From Psychroserpens algicola (GTDB taxonomy: Bacteria; Bacteroidota; Bacteroidia; Flavobacteriales; Flavobacteriaceae): DNA of 64,000 bases. Shown piece by piece: positions 45,385-54,498 of this stretch; within the stretch, counting starts at the first letter, position 1, and each line of letters starts with the position of its first letter. The notes beneath the pieces are model-generated. The model ran no database searches. It saw only the letters and a program-made list of their open reading frames with translations, and was not told where the DNA came from. The DNA lies in NCBI RefSeq assembly GCF_014526325.1, contig NZ_JACNMJ010000002.1, positions 434,001 through 498,000 of the forward strand. Reading direction: 5' to 3'. Both the position numbers and the translations under genes were made by a program.

Positions 45385-46141
45385 TGCTGTTTTGAATTTC
45401 AGTTTCTAACAATGTATTTATGTCATCGAGTAGTTTTTCTGTCTTCTTTTGTGTCGAATAGTAATTACCTGCGGCTATGACCAAATTTTCAACCAAATTT
45501 TCGAATTGTAATACCTTTAATAAATCCCTGTTATCAACTGTAAAACCCGAAACTGGGAAGGTAACATTTGTATTTTCTGATACCTGATCGGCATTTAACC
45601 AACTTCCATGTTCAATGATGTAAGTGTTTAAGATATCTTCGTTCTTATCTACAGTGCTAAATCGTTCTTCTAAAATTTCAACTTCTGGCTTCCAAGACGA
45701 TAACAAGTTTCTTAATTCTGCATTTTTAAATATGCTTAGTTTTCCTGAACTCAATAAATCATCCAAAAAGCCATTTTGCGGATAATAAGGAGTGCTATTA
45801 TACAACTCATTTAACCAGCTGTTAAATATGTCTTCTGTGTCAGGTTTTGTTTTGCTTCCGGTATGATTAAGGATTTGCACTCCATGCTTCATTATTAATT
45901 CCGTACTCGTCTTAATATCTTCTAAAATGGCTTTGTTTTTCAAAAAGTCGCGATGAATATTGTTTAAAGCGGTTTGCTCTTGTAGATTCAATTTTCTATT
46001 TTCATTCCAGTTATTAATCTGCAATGCAATGAGAATACCAATCACCACAAGGATAATTTCACCTACGGCATATTTAAAGTACTTGGAAGTTTGATTTTTC
46101 ATAATAAGGTTTTGACGTATGTGACGGAAAAATTTAATCAT
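45377..46141 (-). CDS. DUF6090-family membrane protein, copy B
   Basis: The protein has 254 residues. The N-terminus MIKFFRHIRQNLIMKNQTSKYFKYAVGEIILVVIGILIALQINNWNENRK carries the family signature with one transmembrane helix. The C-terminal domain is alpha-helical and differs from its paralogs except for patterns such as NGFLDDLLSSGKLSIFKNAELRNLLSSW, which matches FSDLISSGNLKLISSDSLRLYLFQW in copy A. It lies between the other copies, 5 bp after copy A, and overlaps copy C by 8 bp. Confidence 0.86.
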   Translation of the reverse strand: MIKFFRHIRQNLIMKNQTSKYFKYAVGEIILVVIGILIALQINNWNENRKLNLQEQTALNNIHRDFLKNKAILEDIKTSTELIMKHGVQILNHTGSKTKPDTEDIFNSWLNELYNSTPYYPQNGFLDDLLSSGKLSIFKNAELRNLLSSWKPEVEILEERFSTVDKNEDILNTYIIEHGSWLNADQVSENTNVTFPVSGFTVDNRDLLKVLQFENLVENLVIAAGNYYSTQKKTEKLLDDINTLLETEIQNSND

Positions 46142-46146
46142 TGGTT

Positions 46147-46896
46147 TTACTTGTTTACTTTTGATGTTTCGGCAATGATTTTGTTGATTATTATTTCAAG
46201 ATTTTCCAATGCCCTAAGGTAATTGGTTATACTCCATGCATGATTATCTATATTATTTTCAAATTCTAAATCTTGAAACATTTCGAACGTATCAGGTTTC
46301 AGTTTAGATTTCTGGTTCCAGTCTAATAATCCGTAACTATCAATATTTTTAAGCGATGCATTTTTGGTAAGGTACGGCAACATCATATTTTGTGAAAAAT
46401 CGTCTAAGGTATCCCAAGCCTCTTCCTTTTCGTTAAGAAAGCTAGACCACTGAAACAAATACAAGCGAAGCGAATCTGAAGAAATCAATTTCAAGTTTCC
46501 AGAAGATATAAGATCAGAAAACACATTTTGAGTTGGCCTATAATCATAACTATTGATACTTTCTGATATAAGACTATCGGTATTTTGAGCTTTTATAATA
46601 TCTTCGGTTTCTCCAATAAGATTTAAAACAGACTTGGTCGATTTTAAGAATTGCTGATAATCTAGCTTAATGCTTTCAAGGTCTGTTTTGTTTTTTCTGA
46701 ATTCGAAGTTTAGGTTTTTCAGAATAAATTCTTCTTCCTTTTTATTGGCTTTATCGTTATTCCAATTATTGATTTGAAGCGCAATAAGAATCCCAATAAC
46801 CACTAGGATAATTTCACCAACCGCGTAAATAAGATACTTCGAAAACTTATTCTCAGATAACAGCGATTGTCTAATGCGACGGAAAAATTTAATCAT
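46147..46896 (-). CDS. DUF6090-family membrane protein, copy A
   Basis: The protein has 249 residues. It starts MIKFFRRIRQSLLSENKFSKYLIYAVGEIILVVIGILIALQINNWNNDK, the family signature, and has a helical periplasmic domain with FSDLISSGNLKL. It is the first of three tandem genes, and the promoter should lie in the 46897-47000 region. A terminator of lpd (47000-47027) lies just upstream. Flavobacteriaceae genomes often hold several such genes; none is characterised as far as I know. Confidence 0.86.
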   Translation of the reverse strand: MIKFFRRIRQSLLSENKFSKYLIYAVGEIILVVIGILIALQINNWNNDKANKKEEEFILKNLNFEFRKNKTDLESIKLDYQQFLKSTKSVLNLIGETEDIIKAQNTDSLISESINSYDYRPTQNVFSDLISSGNLKLISSDSLRLYLFQWSSFLNEKEEAWDTLDDFSQNMMLPYLTKNASLKNIDSYGLLDWNQKSKLKPDTFEMFQDLEFENNIDNHAWSITNYLRALENLEIIINKIIAETSKVNK

Positions 46897-46999
46897 TCAC
46901 TTTCGGTTGAAAGCAAATTAAGTTGATGGTATAGTTAAGGCTGAATAACGATTTGTGTTTAAAGATATTAAATTGTTACAAATTAAATGACTTTATATA

Positions 47000-47027
47000 A
47001 AAAAAGCGGACAAATAAGTCCGCTTTA
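47000..47027 (-). terminator. Rho-independent terminator after lpd
   Basis: AAAGCGGAC pairs with GTCCGCTTT around a 6-nt loop. On the minus strand it continues into TTTTTTT. It follows the lpd stop by about 25 nt. Confidence 0.88.
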
Positions 47028-47050
47028 ATTTATAAAAATATTATAAGCTC

Positions 47051-48451
47051 TTAAACATGCAACGCAATATCATCGGTTGCAGCTAAAGCCGCTTCTTTAA
47101 TTGCTTCGGTAAACGTAGGATGTGCGTGAGACATACGTGACACATCTTCGGCAGAAGCTCTATATTCCATAGCTACAACTGCTTCGGCAATCATATCGGC
47201 AGCACGAGCTCCAATCATATGCACTCCTAAAATTTCATCCGTGTTTTTATCGGCTAGAACTTTTACAAATCCGTCGATATCCATACTCGCTCTACTTCGA
47301 CCTAAAGCACGCATTGGAAATTGTCCTGTTTTGTAGGCTACACCTGCTGCTTTCAATTCTTCTTCAGTTTTACCAACTGCAGCAACTTCTGGCCATGTAT
47401 AAACCACACCAGGAATTAGATTATAATTGATATGCGGTTTCTGACCTGCTAACTGTTCGGCTACCAAAACACCTTCTTCTGAAGCTTTATGAGCCAACAT
47501 AGCGCCTTTAACGACATCTCCAATGGCATAAATATTTTTTGCAGTGGTTTGTAAATGATCGTTGACTTCAATTTGTCCTCTATCATTTAATTTGACACCA
47601 GCAGCTTCAGCATTTAAACCTTCAGTATAAGGTTTACGTCCAACAGCTACAAGGCAATAATCGCCTTTAAACTCAACGATATCCCCTTTTTTATTTTCAG
47701 CTTTAACAATGACTTCATCACCTTTGCGTTCAACAGAAGTAACTTTATGGGATACGTTCATGCTAAATTTAGCCTTTTTAAACACTTTATTGAGTTCTTT
47801 AGATAAGCCTGCATCCATACCAGCAATGATACGATCCATAAATTCAACTACAGTAACTTCGGCACCTAAACGACGGTACACCTGACCTAATTCTAAACCA
47901 ATAACACCTCCACCAATTACGATTAAGTGCTTCGGAATTTCCTTAAGTTTTAAAGCTTCAGTAGATGTGATAATACGTTCTTTATCTAACTTTATAAATG
48001 GAAGATTAGACGGTTTTGAACCTGTTGCAATGATGCTGTTTTTAGCTTCAATTTCAGTAGTTTCTTTACCATCAATTTTAATATGAGTCGCATCTTTAAA
48101 ACTTCCCATACCTTCATACACATCAATTTTATTTTTCTTCATTAAGAAATCAATTCCACTAGTAGTTTGATCTACAACAGACTGCTTACGCGCAATCATT
48201 TGCTCTAAATTCACCTTAACTTCTCCAGGAATTTCGATACCATGCTCTTCAAAATGCTTAATAGCATCTTCGTAATGGTGAGATGAATCCAATAAGGCTT
48301 TACTTGGAATACAACCCACATTTAAACAAGTCCCTCCAAGTGTAGAATATTTTTCGATTATTGCTGTTTTCATGCCTAATTGTGCGCAACGAATTGCTGC
48401 TACATATCCACCAGGACCCGAACCTATTACTGCTACATCGTATGATTTCAT
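47051..48451 (-). CDS. lpdA: Dihydrolipoyl dehydrogenase
   Basis: The enzyme is the E3 flavoprotein of 2-oxoacid dehydrogenase and glycine cleavage complexes, reoxidising dihydrolipoamide with NAD+. It has the FAD-binding GSGPGGYVAAIRCAQLG, the redox disulfide GGTCLNVGCIPSKALLDSS, the NAD site IGGGVIGLELGQVYRRLG, the second FAD motif IYAIGDVVKGAMLAHKA and the C-terminal base region HAHPTFTEAIKEAALA. The 466 residues match the family. E1/E2 genes are not beside it. A -7 element TACTTTTG sits about 35 bp upstream. Confidence 0.97.
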   Translation of the reverse strand: MKSYDVAVIGSGPGGYVAAIRCAQLGMKTAIIEKYSTLGGTCLNVGCIPSKALLDSSHHYEDAIKHFEEHGIEIPGEVKVNLEQMIARKQSVVDQTTSGIDFLMKKNKIDVYEGMGSFKDATHIKIDGKETTEIEAKNSIIATGSKPSNLPFIKLDKERIITSTEALKLKEIPKHLIVIGGGVIGLELGQVYRRLGAEVTVVEFMDRIIAGMDAGLSKELNKVFKKAKFSMNVSHKVTSVERKGDEVIVKAENKKGDIVEFKGDYCLVAVGRKPYTEGLNAEAAGVKLNDRGQIEVNDHLQTTAKNIYAIGDVVKGAMLAHKASEEGVLVAEQLAGQKPHINYNLIPGVVYTWPEVAAVGKTEEELKAAGVAYKTGQFPMRALGRSRASMDIDGFVKVLADKNTDEILGVHMIGARAADMIAEAVVAMEYRASAEDVSRMSHAHPTFTEAIKEAALAATDDIALHV

Positions 48452-48484
48452 AAACTATATTTTTATCTAATTTGTATACATCTA

Positions 48485-48492
48485 CAAAAGTA
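48485..48492 (-). promoter_or_regulatory. -7 element upstream of lpd
   Basis: On the minus strand TACTTTTG matches TAnnTTTG, about 34 nt before the lpd ATG at 48451. No good TTG -33 element is visible. Confidence 0.45.
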
Positions 48493-48543
48493 CAATTTTG
48501 ATTAATTAATTACTATTATTTTGAGGGTTTAAGATGTAATTAT

Positions 48544-48595
48544 AAAAAAAGCTCATTCCTTCAGATTATATAACCTAAGTCGAATGAGCGTTTTA
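48544..48595 (-). terminator. Terminator after PAS-LuxR regulator
   Basis: GCTCATTC pairs with GAATGAGC across a 23-nt loop that itself holds short complementary pieces. On the minus strand the stem is followed by TTTTTTT. It lies about 80 nt past the regulator stop. Confidence 0.75.
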
Positions 48596-48675
48596 TCCCT
48601 ATGTAAATTAATAACATTCAAAATTGAATGTTTTTGAAGGGTTTTACAATACTCAATTTGAGTAATTTTATAAGT

Positions 48676-49446
48676 TTACAGGAAGTGCTGATTTCTTTTT
48701 AACATCCCAATAAGTTCACCAGTAGAAGATACTTTCAATTTTTTGAGAATATTTCTTCTATGGGTATCAACTGTATGCGGACTAATATTTAATTTTTCTG
48801 AAATGATTTTACTTGAATAGTCTAAGAGTAACAACCTGATAACATCACGTTCCCTATTACTAATTCCTTCACTTAATAGTTTTTGAGAAAAGTTATTAAA
48901 ATAGATAGTTTCATATTCGTTTTGGTCATTTAATAATTTTGCTGAAGCTGTAATTTCCATATTAATATTTGGATGCAAAATAGTGTAATGTGCTAGTCCG
49001 ATAATAGGCTTCCCATCAGTATCAAAAGCTAATGGAGTTGTATTTTGAATGATATTTACATAGACACCATCGGCATTTTTAAACCTAAAATTCCAAGTAT
49101 AATTAGCGCGTTCCCTCAAATCTTCTGAAATTTCTCCCAATGTAAATTCCATAAGTTTGTTTAGTGCTGTTAACCAACCTTCGATATCATCAGGATGAAT
49201 TCTACTCCAAAAATAACGCATGCCTTTAGTTTTCATCTCAATAGGATCTAAACCCAAACAAGCATTAAAATTCTTACTTATAAACTCAAAGGTTAAATCT
49301 TGAGTATTAGTTACACAAAAAAACGTAGAACTGTAAGGCAAAAAATTATCAAGCTCTAAAATTTTATTAATATGTTCTTTTAGTGAAGGCTTATCGTAAG
49401 ACTTAAATATAGTTTTATACAGGTCTTTAATCTGGTTGTATTTCAT
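48676..49446 (-). CDS. PAS-domain LuxR-type transcriptional regulator
   Basis: The protein has 256 residues. Residues about 35-160 form a PAS fold (TFEFISKNFNACLGLD, then YFWSRIHPDDIEGW and the YTWNFRFKNADGVYVNI strand), and the C-terminus is a LuxR-type helix-turn-helix (ISNRERDVIRLLLLDYSSKIISEKLNISPHTVDTHRRNILKKL). There is no receiver domain and no kinase beside it, so it likely binds a small ligand or flavin-type cofactor directly. Neither is proven by sequence. Confidence 0.88.
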   Translation of the reverse strand: MKYNQIKDLYKTIFKSYDKPSLKEHINKILELDNFLPYSSTFFCVTNTQDLTFEFISKNFNACLGLDPIEMKTKGMRYFWSRIHPDDIEGWLTALNKLMEFTLGEISEDLRERANYTWNFRFKNADGVYVNIIQNTTPLAFDTDGKPIIGLAHYTILHPNINMEITASAKLLNDQNEYETIYFNNFSQKLLSEGISNRERDVIRLLLLDYSSKIISEKLNISPHTVDTHRRNILKKLKVSSTGELIGMLKRNQHFL

Positions 49447-49493
49447 TATGAGGCATCTAATTAATAGAATTATATAAATGTAATGGATTTTTT

Positions 49494-50120
49494 CTAACTA
49501 GGAAAACCTAACATGCTTCCCATACCTACTGTAAACAACCAACAACCATAGATGGCGTGTTCAATAGATACAAGAAGTGTCGATTTAGTTTTCTGAAAGG
49601 TTAGTGCGAATAAAATTCCGCCAATAAAAGTCAATACCATGACCAGCCCATTTCTAAAAAACAAATGTGCCAATGAAAACAAAGCTGCATTTAAAATAAT
49701 GAATACTGTTTTGCTTTTAAATAAGGATTGATACCGCTGAAAAAAGAATGTCCTGTAAATCAATTCTTGTGGATACACTGAAAAAATGCTATAAATCAAT
49801 AAAATCATCAACCATAATAGCGGTTTATTTACGACCACAGTATAAAAATTTGGTGGATCGACAAACCACATATAAAGCGATGTCAGTATCGCAATGGCTG
49901 AAAGCTGAATTAAGGTTTGCTTAAAAAACTGCTTCCAATTGAGATTTTGAGCGATTTTAAATTTATTTTTTTCAATACGTAATAGTACAAATACCACATA
50001 AAAAAATCCTAACAACCCAATAATCATCTTAATTACAACTGGATACTCAATAGCAAAACTGACTGGTACCAAAATAAAAATGATAAAAAATTCGGAAAGT
50101 TTATACGATACAGATTTCAT
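49494..50120 (-). CDS. CPBP-family intramembrane glutamic protease
   Basis: The protein has 208 residues and about six helices. The CPBP motif is present as YPQELIYRTFFFQRYQ (QE where EE is usual) with a second histidine motif SLAHLFFRNG and a third HAIYGCWLF. The single glutamate may still be enough for activity. Family members cut prenylated or membrane substrates, or confer bacteriocin immunity in other bacteria. It lies 22 bp downstream of the Lrp-type regulator, on the same strand. Confidence 0.83.
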   Translation of the reverse strand: MKSVSYKLSEFFIIFILVPVSFAIEYPVVIKMIIGLLGFFYVVFVLLRIEKNKFKIAQNLNWKQFFKQTLIQLSAIAILTSLYMWFVDPPNFYTVVVNKPLLWLMILLIYSIFSVYPQELIYRTFFFQRYQSLFKSKTVFIILNAALFSLAHLFFRNGLVMVLTFIGGILFALTFQKTKSTLLVSIEHAIYGCWLFTVGMGSMLGFPS

Positions 50121-50142
50121 ATCTAAAGGTAGCTAATTAGTA

Positions 50143-50604
50143 TCAAATACTTATGGCTGTTGTATGCTTCACTTCATTAATCATAAAAGCACTGTGCGTA
50201 CTACCTATATGGCTTATCGTTGTGAGCTTTTTTACCATAAACTCTCTAAATTCATCCATATCTGCAACAATAACTTTAAGCAAATAATCATAATCACCAC
50301 TAATATGATAACACTCTAAGACCTCATCTAGTTTGGTCACTTCCTTTTCAAACTTCACCACATAATCCTTAGTGTGCTGCAATAACTTAATACTACAAAA
50401 CGTAACAAATGCTTTATCTACAGACTTTTTATCGATAAGTGCTACATAGTGTGAAATAACACCTTCGCGCTCTAATTTTTTAATGCGTTCATAAACTGCA
50501 GTCACAGAAAGATTGAGTTTATGTGACAATTCTTTATTGGTTTGCTTGCTATCCTTTTGAAGTAAACCCAACAATGTTTTATCAATTGTGTCTAGCTGTA
50601 TCAT
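50143..50604 (-). CDS. Lrp/AsnC-family transcriptional regulator
   Basis: The protein has 153 residues: an N-terminal helix-turn-helix (LLGLLQKDSKQTNKELSHKLNLSVTAVYERIKKLEREGVI) and a C-terminal AsnC ligand-binding domain (VLECYHISGDYDYLLKVIVADMDEF). Lrp-type proteins sense amino acids and regulate neighbouring metabolism genes. It is divergent from a methionine gamma-lyase-like gene, so control of sulfur amino acid breakdown is a reasonable guess. A TATTTTTG -7 element lies at about 50651-50658 on the same strand. Confidence 0.93.
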   Translation of the reverse strand: MIQLDTIDKTLLGLLQKDSKQTNKELSHKLNLSVTAVYERIKKLEREGVISHYVALIDKKSVDKAFVTFCSIKLLQHTKDYVVKFEKEVTKLDEVLECYHISGDYDYLLKVIVADMDEFREFMVKKLTTISHIGSTHSAFMINEVKHTTAISI

Positions 50605-50792
50605 GATTGAAAATTTTTCAGATTATATTTTTGAAAGCTAATGAATATCACAAAAATACCTATAAAAATCAACTTTATTAGTTTTATTTTCTAAATAAAC
50701 ACTATATGATTGATATATAATCTAATTAAAGCGACATTTGAAGTGATAAAAACCAGGCTCACTAATTAGTTAGCCGCTTAAATTACAACCTA

Positions 50793-52007
50793 ATGGCTTT
50801 TAAACCAGCTAATAACATTCAAGATTTACAATATTTCGGAGAATTTGGAGGTGTTAACCCTTCTATTTCTGATTCATCAACCTATACGTTTCTTTCGGCA
50901 AAAACCATGTTTGACACCTTTGAAGGTAATGCAGATGGCTGCTACCTATATTCACGTCACTCCTCCCCTTCAAACTTATATCTTGGAGAAGCGTTAGCTG
51001 CCATGGAAGGTACCGAAACAGCCAATGTGTCGGCCTCTGGAATGGGAGCTATTACTCCTGTTTTGATGCAGCTTTGTGGCGCTGGAGATCATATAGTTTC
51101 AAGCCGAACAATTTATGGTGGCACTTATGCTTTCTTAAAAAACTTCACGCCGCGCTTTAATATTGAAACCTCATTTGTTGATATTACAAAACTGGATGTG
51201 GTTGAAGCTGCCATCACCAAAAACACCAAAGTTTTATATTGTGAATCGGTGAGCAACCCGTTATTAGAAGTTGCTGATATCAAAGGTTTATCTGAAATCG
51301 CTAAACGTCATAACCTAAAATTAGTTGTTGATAATACCTTTTCGCCTTTATCTATTTCGCCTGCAAAATTAGGTGCTGATGTGGTGATTCACAGTTTAAC
51401 CAAATTTATCAATGGTTCTAGTGATACTGTTGGAGGTGTTGTATGCGGAACACAAGAATTTATTAACGATCTAAGAAATGTTAATGATGGTGCTTCGATG
51501 TTATTGGGTTCAACTATGGACAGTTTGCGTTCGGCTTCTGTATTAAAAAACTTGAGAACTTTACATATTCGTATGCAGCAACACAGTTTAAACGCTGCTT
51601 TTTTAGCTGAAAAGTTTGAACAAGACGGCTTAAAAACAGTGTATCCAGGATTGGCATCGCATCCATCTCATGATTTATTCAAATCGATGATGAATGAAAA
51701 ATACGGTTTTGGAGGTATGCTGACAATTGATGTTGGTTCATTAGATAAAGCCAATGCATTAATGGAAATGATGCAAGAAAAAAACTTGGGCTATCTTGCA
51801 GTTAGTCTAGGGTTTTATAAAACCTTATTCTCTGCGCCTGGAAGTTCAACCTCTTCTGAAATTCCTGAAGACGAACAAGCTGAAATGGGATTAAGCGATG
51901 GTTTAATTCGTTTTTCAATTGGTTTAGATGCCGATATTGAACGTACGTATCAAATGATGCGAGAATGCATGGAAGCACTTAATATTTTAGAAAGTGTGAT
52001 GGCATAA
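50793..52007 (+). CDS. Methionine gamma-lyase-like PLP enzyme
   Basis: The protein has 404 residues in the Cys/Met metabolism PLP family (MGL, cystathionine gamma-synthase/lyase). It shows YLYSRHSSPSNLYLGEALAAMEGTE, SASGMGAITPVL, YGGTYAFLKN, LYCESVSNPLLEVAD, VVDNTFSPLSISPAKLGADVVIHSLTKFINGSSD with the PLP lysine Lys204, and IPEDEQAEMGLSDGLIRFSIGLD. The exact reaction among family members cannot be fixed by eye; the divergent Lrp-type regulator supports sulfur amino acid catabolism. It is followed by a perfect 15-bp inverted repeat. Confidence 0.86.
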   Translation: MAFKPANNIQDLQYFGEFGGVNPSISDSSTYTFLSAKTMFDTFEGNADGCYLYSRHSSPSNLYLGEALAAMEGTETANVSASGMGAITPVLMQLCGAGDHIVSSRTIYGGTYAFLKNFTPRFNIETSFVDITKLDVVEAAITKNTKVLYCESVSNPLLEVADIKGLSEIAKRHNLKLVVDNTFSPLSISPAKLGADVVIHSLTKFINGSSDTVGGVVCGTQEFINDLRNVNDGASMLLGSTMDSLRSASVLKNLRTLHIRMQQHSLNAAFLAEKFEQDGLKTVYPGLASHPSHDLFKSMMNEKYGFGGMLTIDVGSLDKANALMEMMQEKNLGYLAVSLGFYKTLFSAPGSSTSSEIPEDEQAEMGLSDGLIRFSIGLDADIERTYQMMRECMEALNILESVMA

Positions 52008-52021
52008 ATCACTTTTATTAA

Positions 52022-52059
52022 TATTAGAAAAAAATAAAAGCATCTATTTTTTTCTAATA
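52022..52059 (+). terminator. AT-only 15-bp inverted repeat, terminator-like
   Basis: TATTAGAAAAAAATA and its exact reverse complement are separated by an 8-nt loop, ending with seven T inside the stem. It is unusually AT-rich for a terminator, but position after the lyase gene fits. Either strand could use it. Confidence 0.55.
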
Positions 52060-52115
52060 CTAAATAGTACGCAACTATAGAAATTTTACTATTTTAAAAC
52101 CCTAAATCTAATACT

Positions 52116-53360
52116 ATGAAAAATTTTACTCTGCTTTTAGCCTTATGTTCCACGTTGCATTGTTTTGCTCAATTTGAAGTTAATATTATTGACTTAAATA
52201 CAAACGATTTGGTTTATGATGCTGTTACTGATAAAATTTATGCAAGTATACCTAGTTCTAATGGTACTAACGGAAATAGTATTGGTATTATAAACTTAGA
52301 TACTTACGAATTAGAAAGCACTGTTTTTATAGGAAGTGAACCTTCTGTTTTAGCAATCTCTGATAACGGACAATATATATATTCCGGATTTGAAGGTTCT
52401 GCAACTGTTAGACGTTTTGATGTTACTAACCTCACTGCCGATATACAATTTCCGCTAGGAAGTGATTCTTCTACTGGAAGTTTTTTTGCTGAAGATATTG
52501 AAGTCATGCCTAACAACCCTACAACTATAGCTATATCTAGAAAAAATATTGGGTTTACGCCTCGCCATGAAGGTGTTGCAATTTATGACAACAATATAAT
52601 GCGAACTAACACCACACAAGACCATACAGGAAGTAATAAAATTGAATTTACAGGAACTAACAGTTTGCTAGGATATAATAACGAAACAACAGAATTTGGT
52701 ATCAGAACCTTATCTGTAAACGCTTCTGGAATCTCAGAAAACACGGTTACAAATAACATCTTATCTGGGTTTGGAGTAGATTTTATTTACAATAACAATA
52801 GAGTTTATGCGACAAACGGACAAATTCTAGATGTGACTACCACACCTTTTAGCGCTGGTCAGTTTACAGGTGCTTCCGGTCCGGTTGCCTATGATGAATT
52901 CCTCGATAAAGTTTGCTATGCAACATTTAGCGGTTCTAGTGCTATCCGTTTTCAAAGATACAATCCGAATAATTTCTTAATCGAAGATGACTTAGTTGTC
53001 AACGAAGCTACAGGAGAATCTAAAAGTATGATAACTTGTGGAAATGGCTGTTATGCCTTCAATTCTGAAAATAATAAAGTGGTGATTATTAGAGATACTA
53101 ATTTAAGTGTAACAGATTTTACAGTAGATAACACATTTAAACTTTACCCTAACCCAACATCAAATGTGGTCACTATTGATGTCAATAATGATATTGAAAC
53201 TATTCAACTTATTGATATAAATGGTAAACTCATTAAACATATGTCAGGAAATCATAACAATAATACTATAGATCTTACGCACTTAAGGTCTGGATTATAT
53301 TTGGTAAAAGTTGTTTTTTACGGTGGGCATACTGCAACGAAACGAATTACAAAGTCTTAA
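52116..53360 (+). CDS. T9SS type A sorting-domain protein with beta-propeller-like body
   Basis: The protein has 414 residues: a signal peptide (MKNFTLLLALCSTLHCFAQ), a body of repeated short strands (NDLVYDAVTDKIYASIPS, GSEPSVLAISDNGQYIYSG) that resembles a beta-propeller, and a C-terminal type IX secretion sorting domain (FKLYPNPTSNVVTIDV, then LRSGLYLVKVVF). It is exported to the cell surface by the T9SS. The ligand or enzymatic role is unknown. It stands alone, convergent with a YdjM-type gene. Confidence 0.9.
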   Translation: MKNFTLLLALCSTLHCFAQFEVNIIDLNTNDLVYDAVTDKIYASIPSSNGTNGNSIGIINLDTYELESTVFIGSEPSVLAISDNGQYIYSGFEGSATVRRFDVTNLTADIQFPLGSDSSTGSFFAEDIEVMPNNPTTIAISRKNIGFTPRHEGVAIYDNNIMRTNTTQDHTGSNKIEFTGTNSLLGYNNETTEFGIRTLSVNASGISENTVTNNILSGFGVDFIYNNNRVYATNGQILDVTTTPFSAGQFTGASGPVAYDEFLDKVCYATFSGSSAIRFQRYNPNNFLIEDDLVVNEATGESKSMITCGNGCYAFNSENNKVVIIRDTNLSVTDFTVDNTFKLYPNPTSNVVTIDVNNDIETIQLIDINGKLIKHMSGNHNNNTIDLTHLRSGLYLVKVVFYGGHTATKRITKS

Positions 53361-53376
53361 TTTCAGCTGTAGCTAA

Positions 53377-54399
53377 CTAAAGCCCTTTTAACCGTTCCCA
53401 AAGCGTTGACATCGTGTCGCTAAAATCATCAATTTGAGGTTCAAAAGGCCTCATATCAAGTCGATTATCGATTTTAAACAGTTTTAAATTGAAAACCGAC
53501 ACATAGTCTTCTTTGTTTTTAACTAATGGATACCTTAAGTCTTTATAGATATAGTCATTTTTATCTAATTTTTCAACGCTATAATATCCGTTACTAAACC
53601 ATGCTAAGTCTTTAATATCCTGATATGTTTCGGGTGTTAAAGCTCTTTCCTTCGGAAGTGTTTTCCATTCTGAAAATGTATCAGCTGTATCAAATAGTGA
53701 ATAAAAAGCAATGTGATAGTTTGCGTCTGTTTCAGCAATACCATACCACAAAATATTATTCAATATGGAAGGTTGAACACTAAAACGGTCATAAGAAATT
53801 CCCTTTTCAGCTAGTGATTGTTGAAACACATTATCAACATAAATCTTATTAAAAACAGTCAGCATCATATAAACCGAACTTATCCCTATACCACATTTTA
53901 ACCAAAAGCGACGCTTATCACTTTGCCGCTTATAACACATCAAAACAATGATGCAAATTAAAAAAGGAAGTGTATATAAAGGATCGGCTACCGCAATGGT
54001 GTTAAATGCAACGCGATAATTTGAAAATGGCGCAAATAATTGAGTGCCGTAAGGTGTAAAGCAATCCAGAATTGGATGTGTAAATAGTGCCAAAAAAAAT
54101 AGTAATATCCAATCTTTTCGGGTGGTTGATTCTAATCGTTTACCTGTATCATAGAATTTGTGTACCAGCCAACCTAATAAAAAAGCGGCTAAAACCGAAA
54201 ACAATATTGAGTGCATAAAACCTCTGTGAAAGAGCATGACATCAATTTCATTGGTATAGAAAAGCCGTCCTATAAACACATCTAGGTCTGGAATTGTACC
54301 ACCAATAGCACCGAATAATAGAGCCTTATTGCCAATTTTACGACCTAAAACAGCTTCGCCACAAGCTGCACCTAAAACAATCTGAGTTAATGAATCCAT
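53377..54399 (-). CDS. YdjM-type membrane metal-dependent hydrolase
   Basis: The protein has 340 residues. The N-terminal half has the YdjM/DUF457 features: DSLTQIVLGAACGEAVLGRK, GGTIPDLDVFIGRL and HRGFMHSILFSVLAAF, and a later FTHPILDCFTPYGTQLFAPFS, all with conserved His/Asp residues that could bind a metal in the membrane. The C-terminal about 140 residues are soluble with no recognised fold. The family function is poorly known. It is flanked by convergent and divergent genes, so it is a single-gene transcript. Confidence 0.87.
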   Translation of the reverse strand: MDSLTQIVLGAACGEAVLGRKIGNKALLFGAIGGTIPDLDVFIGRLFYTNEIDVMLFHRGFMHSILFSVLAAFLLGWLVHKFYDTGKRLESTTRKDWILLFFLALFTHPILDCFTPYGTQLFAPFSNYRVAFNTIAVADPLYTLPFLICIIVLMCYKRQSDKRRFWLKCGIGISSVYMMLTVFNKIYVDNVFQQSLAEKGISYDRFSVQPSILNNILWYGIAETDANYHIAFYSLFDTADTFSEWKTLPKERALTPETYQDIKDLAWFSNGYYSVEKLDKNDYIYKDLRYPLVKNKEDYVSVFNLKLFKIDNRLDMRPFEPQIDDFSDTMSTLWERLKGL

Positions 54400-54498
54400 T
54401 AAATTTTGACTATTGAAGTGCTAAAGTACGTAACAATTATGATTTGCAGAATAGCCAACATTATTGTAACATTACAAGACTAACTATGATTAAATCAA

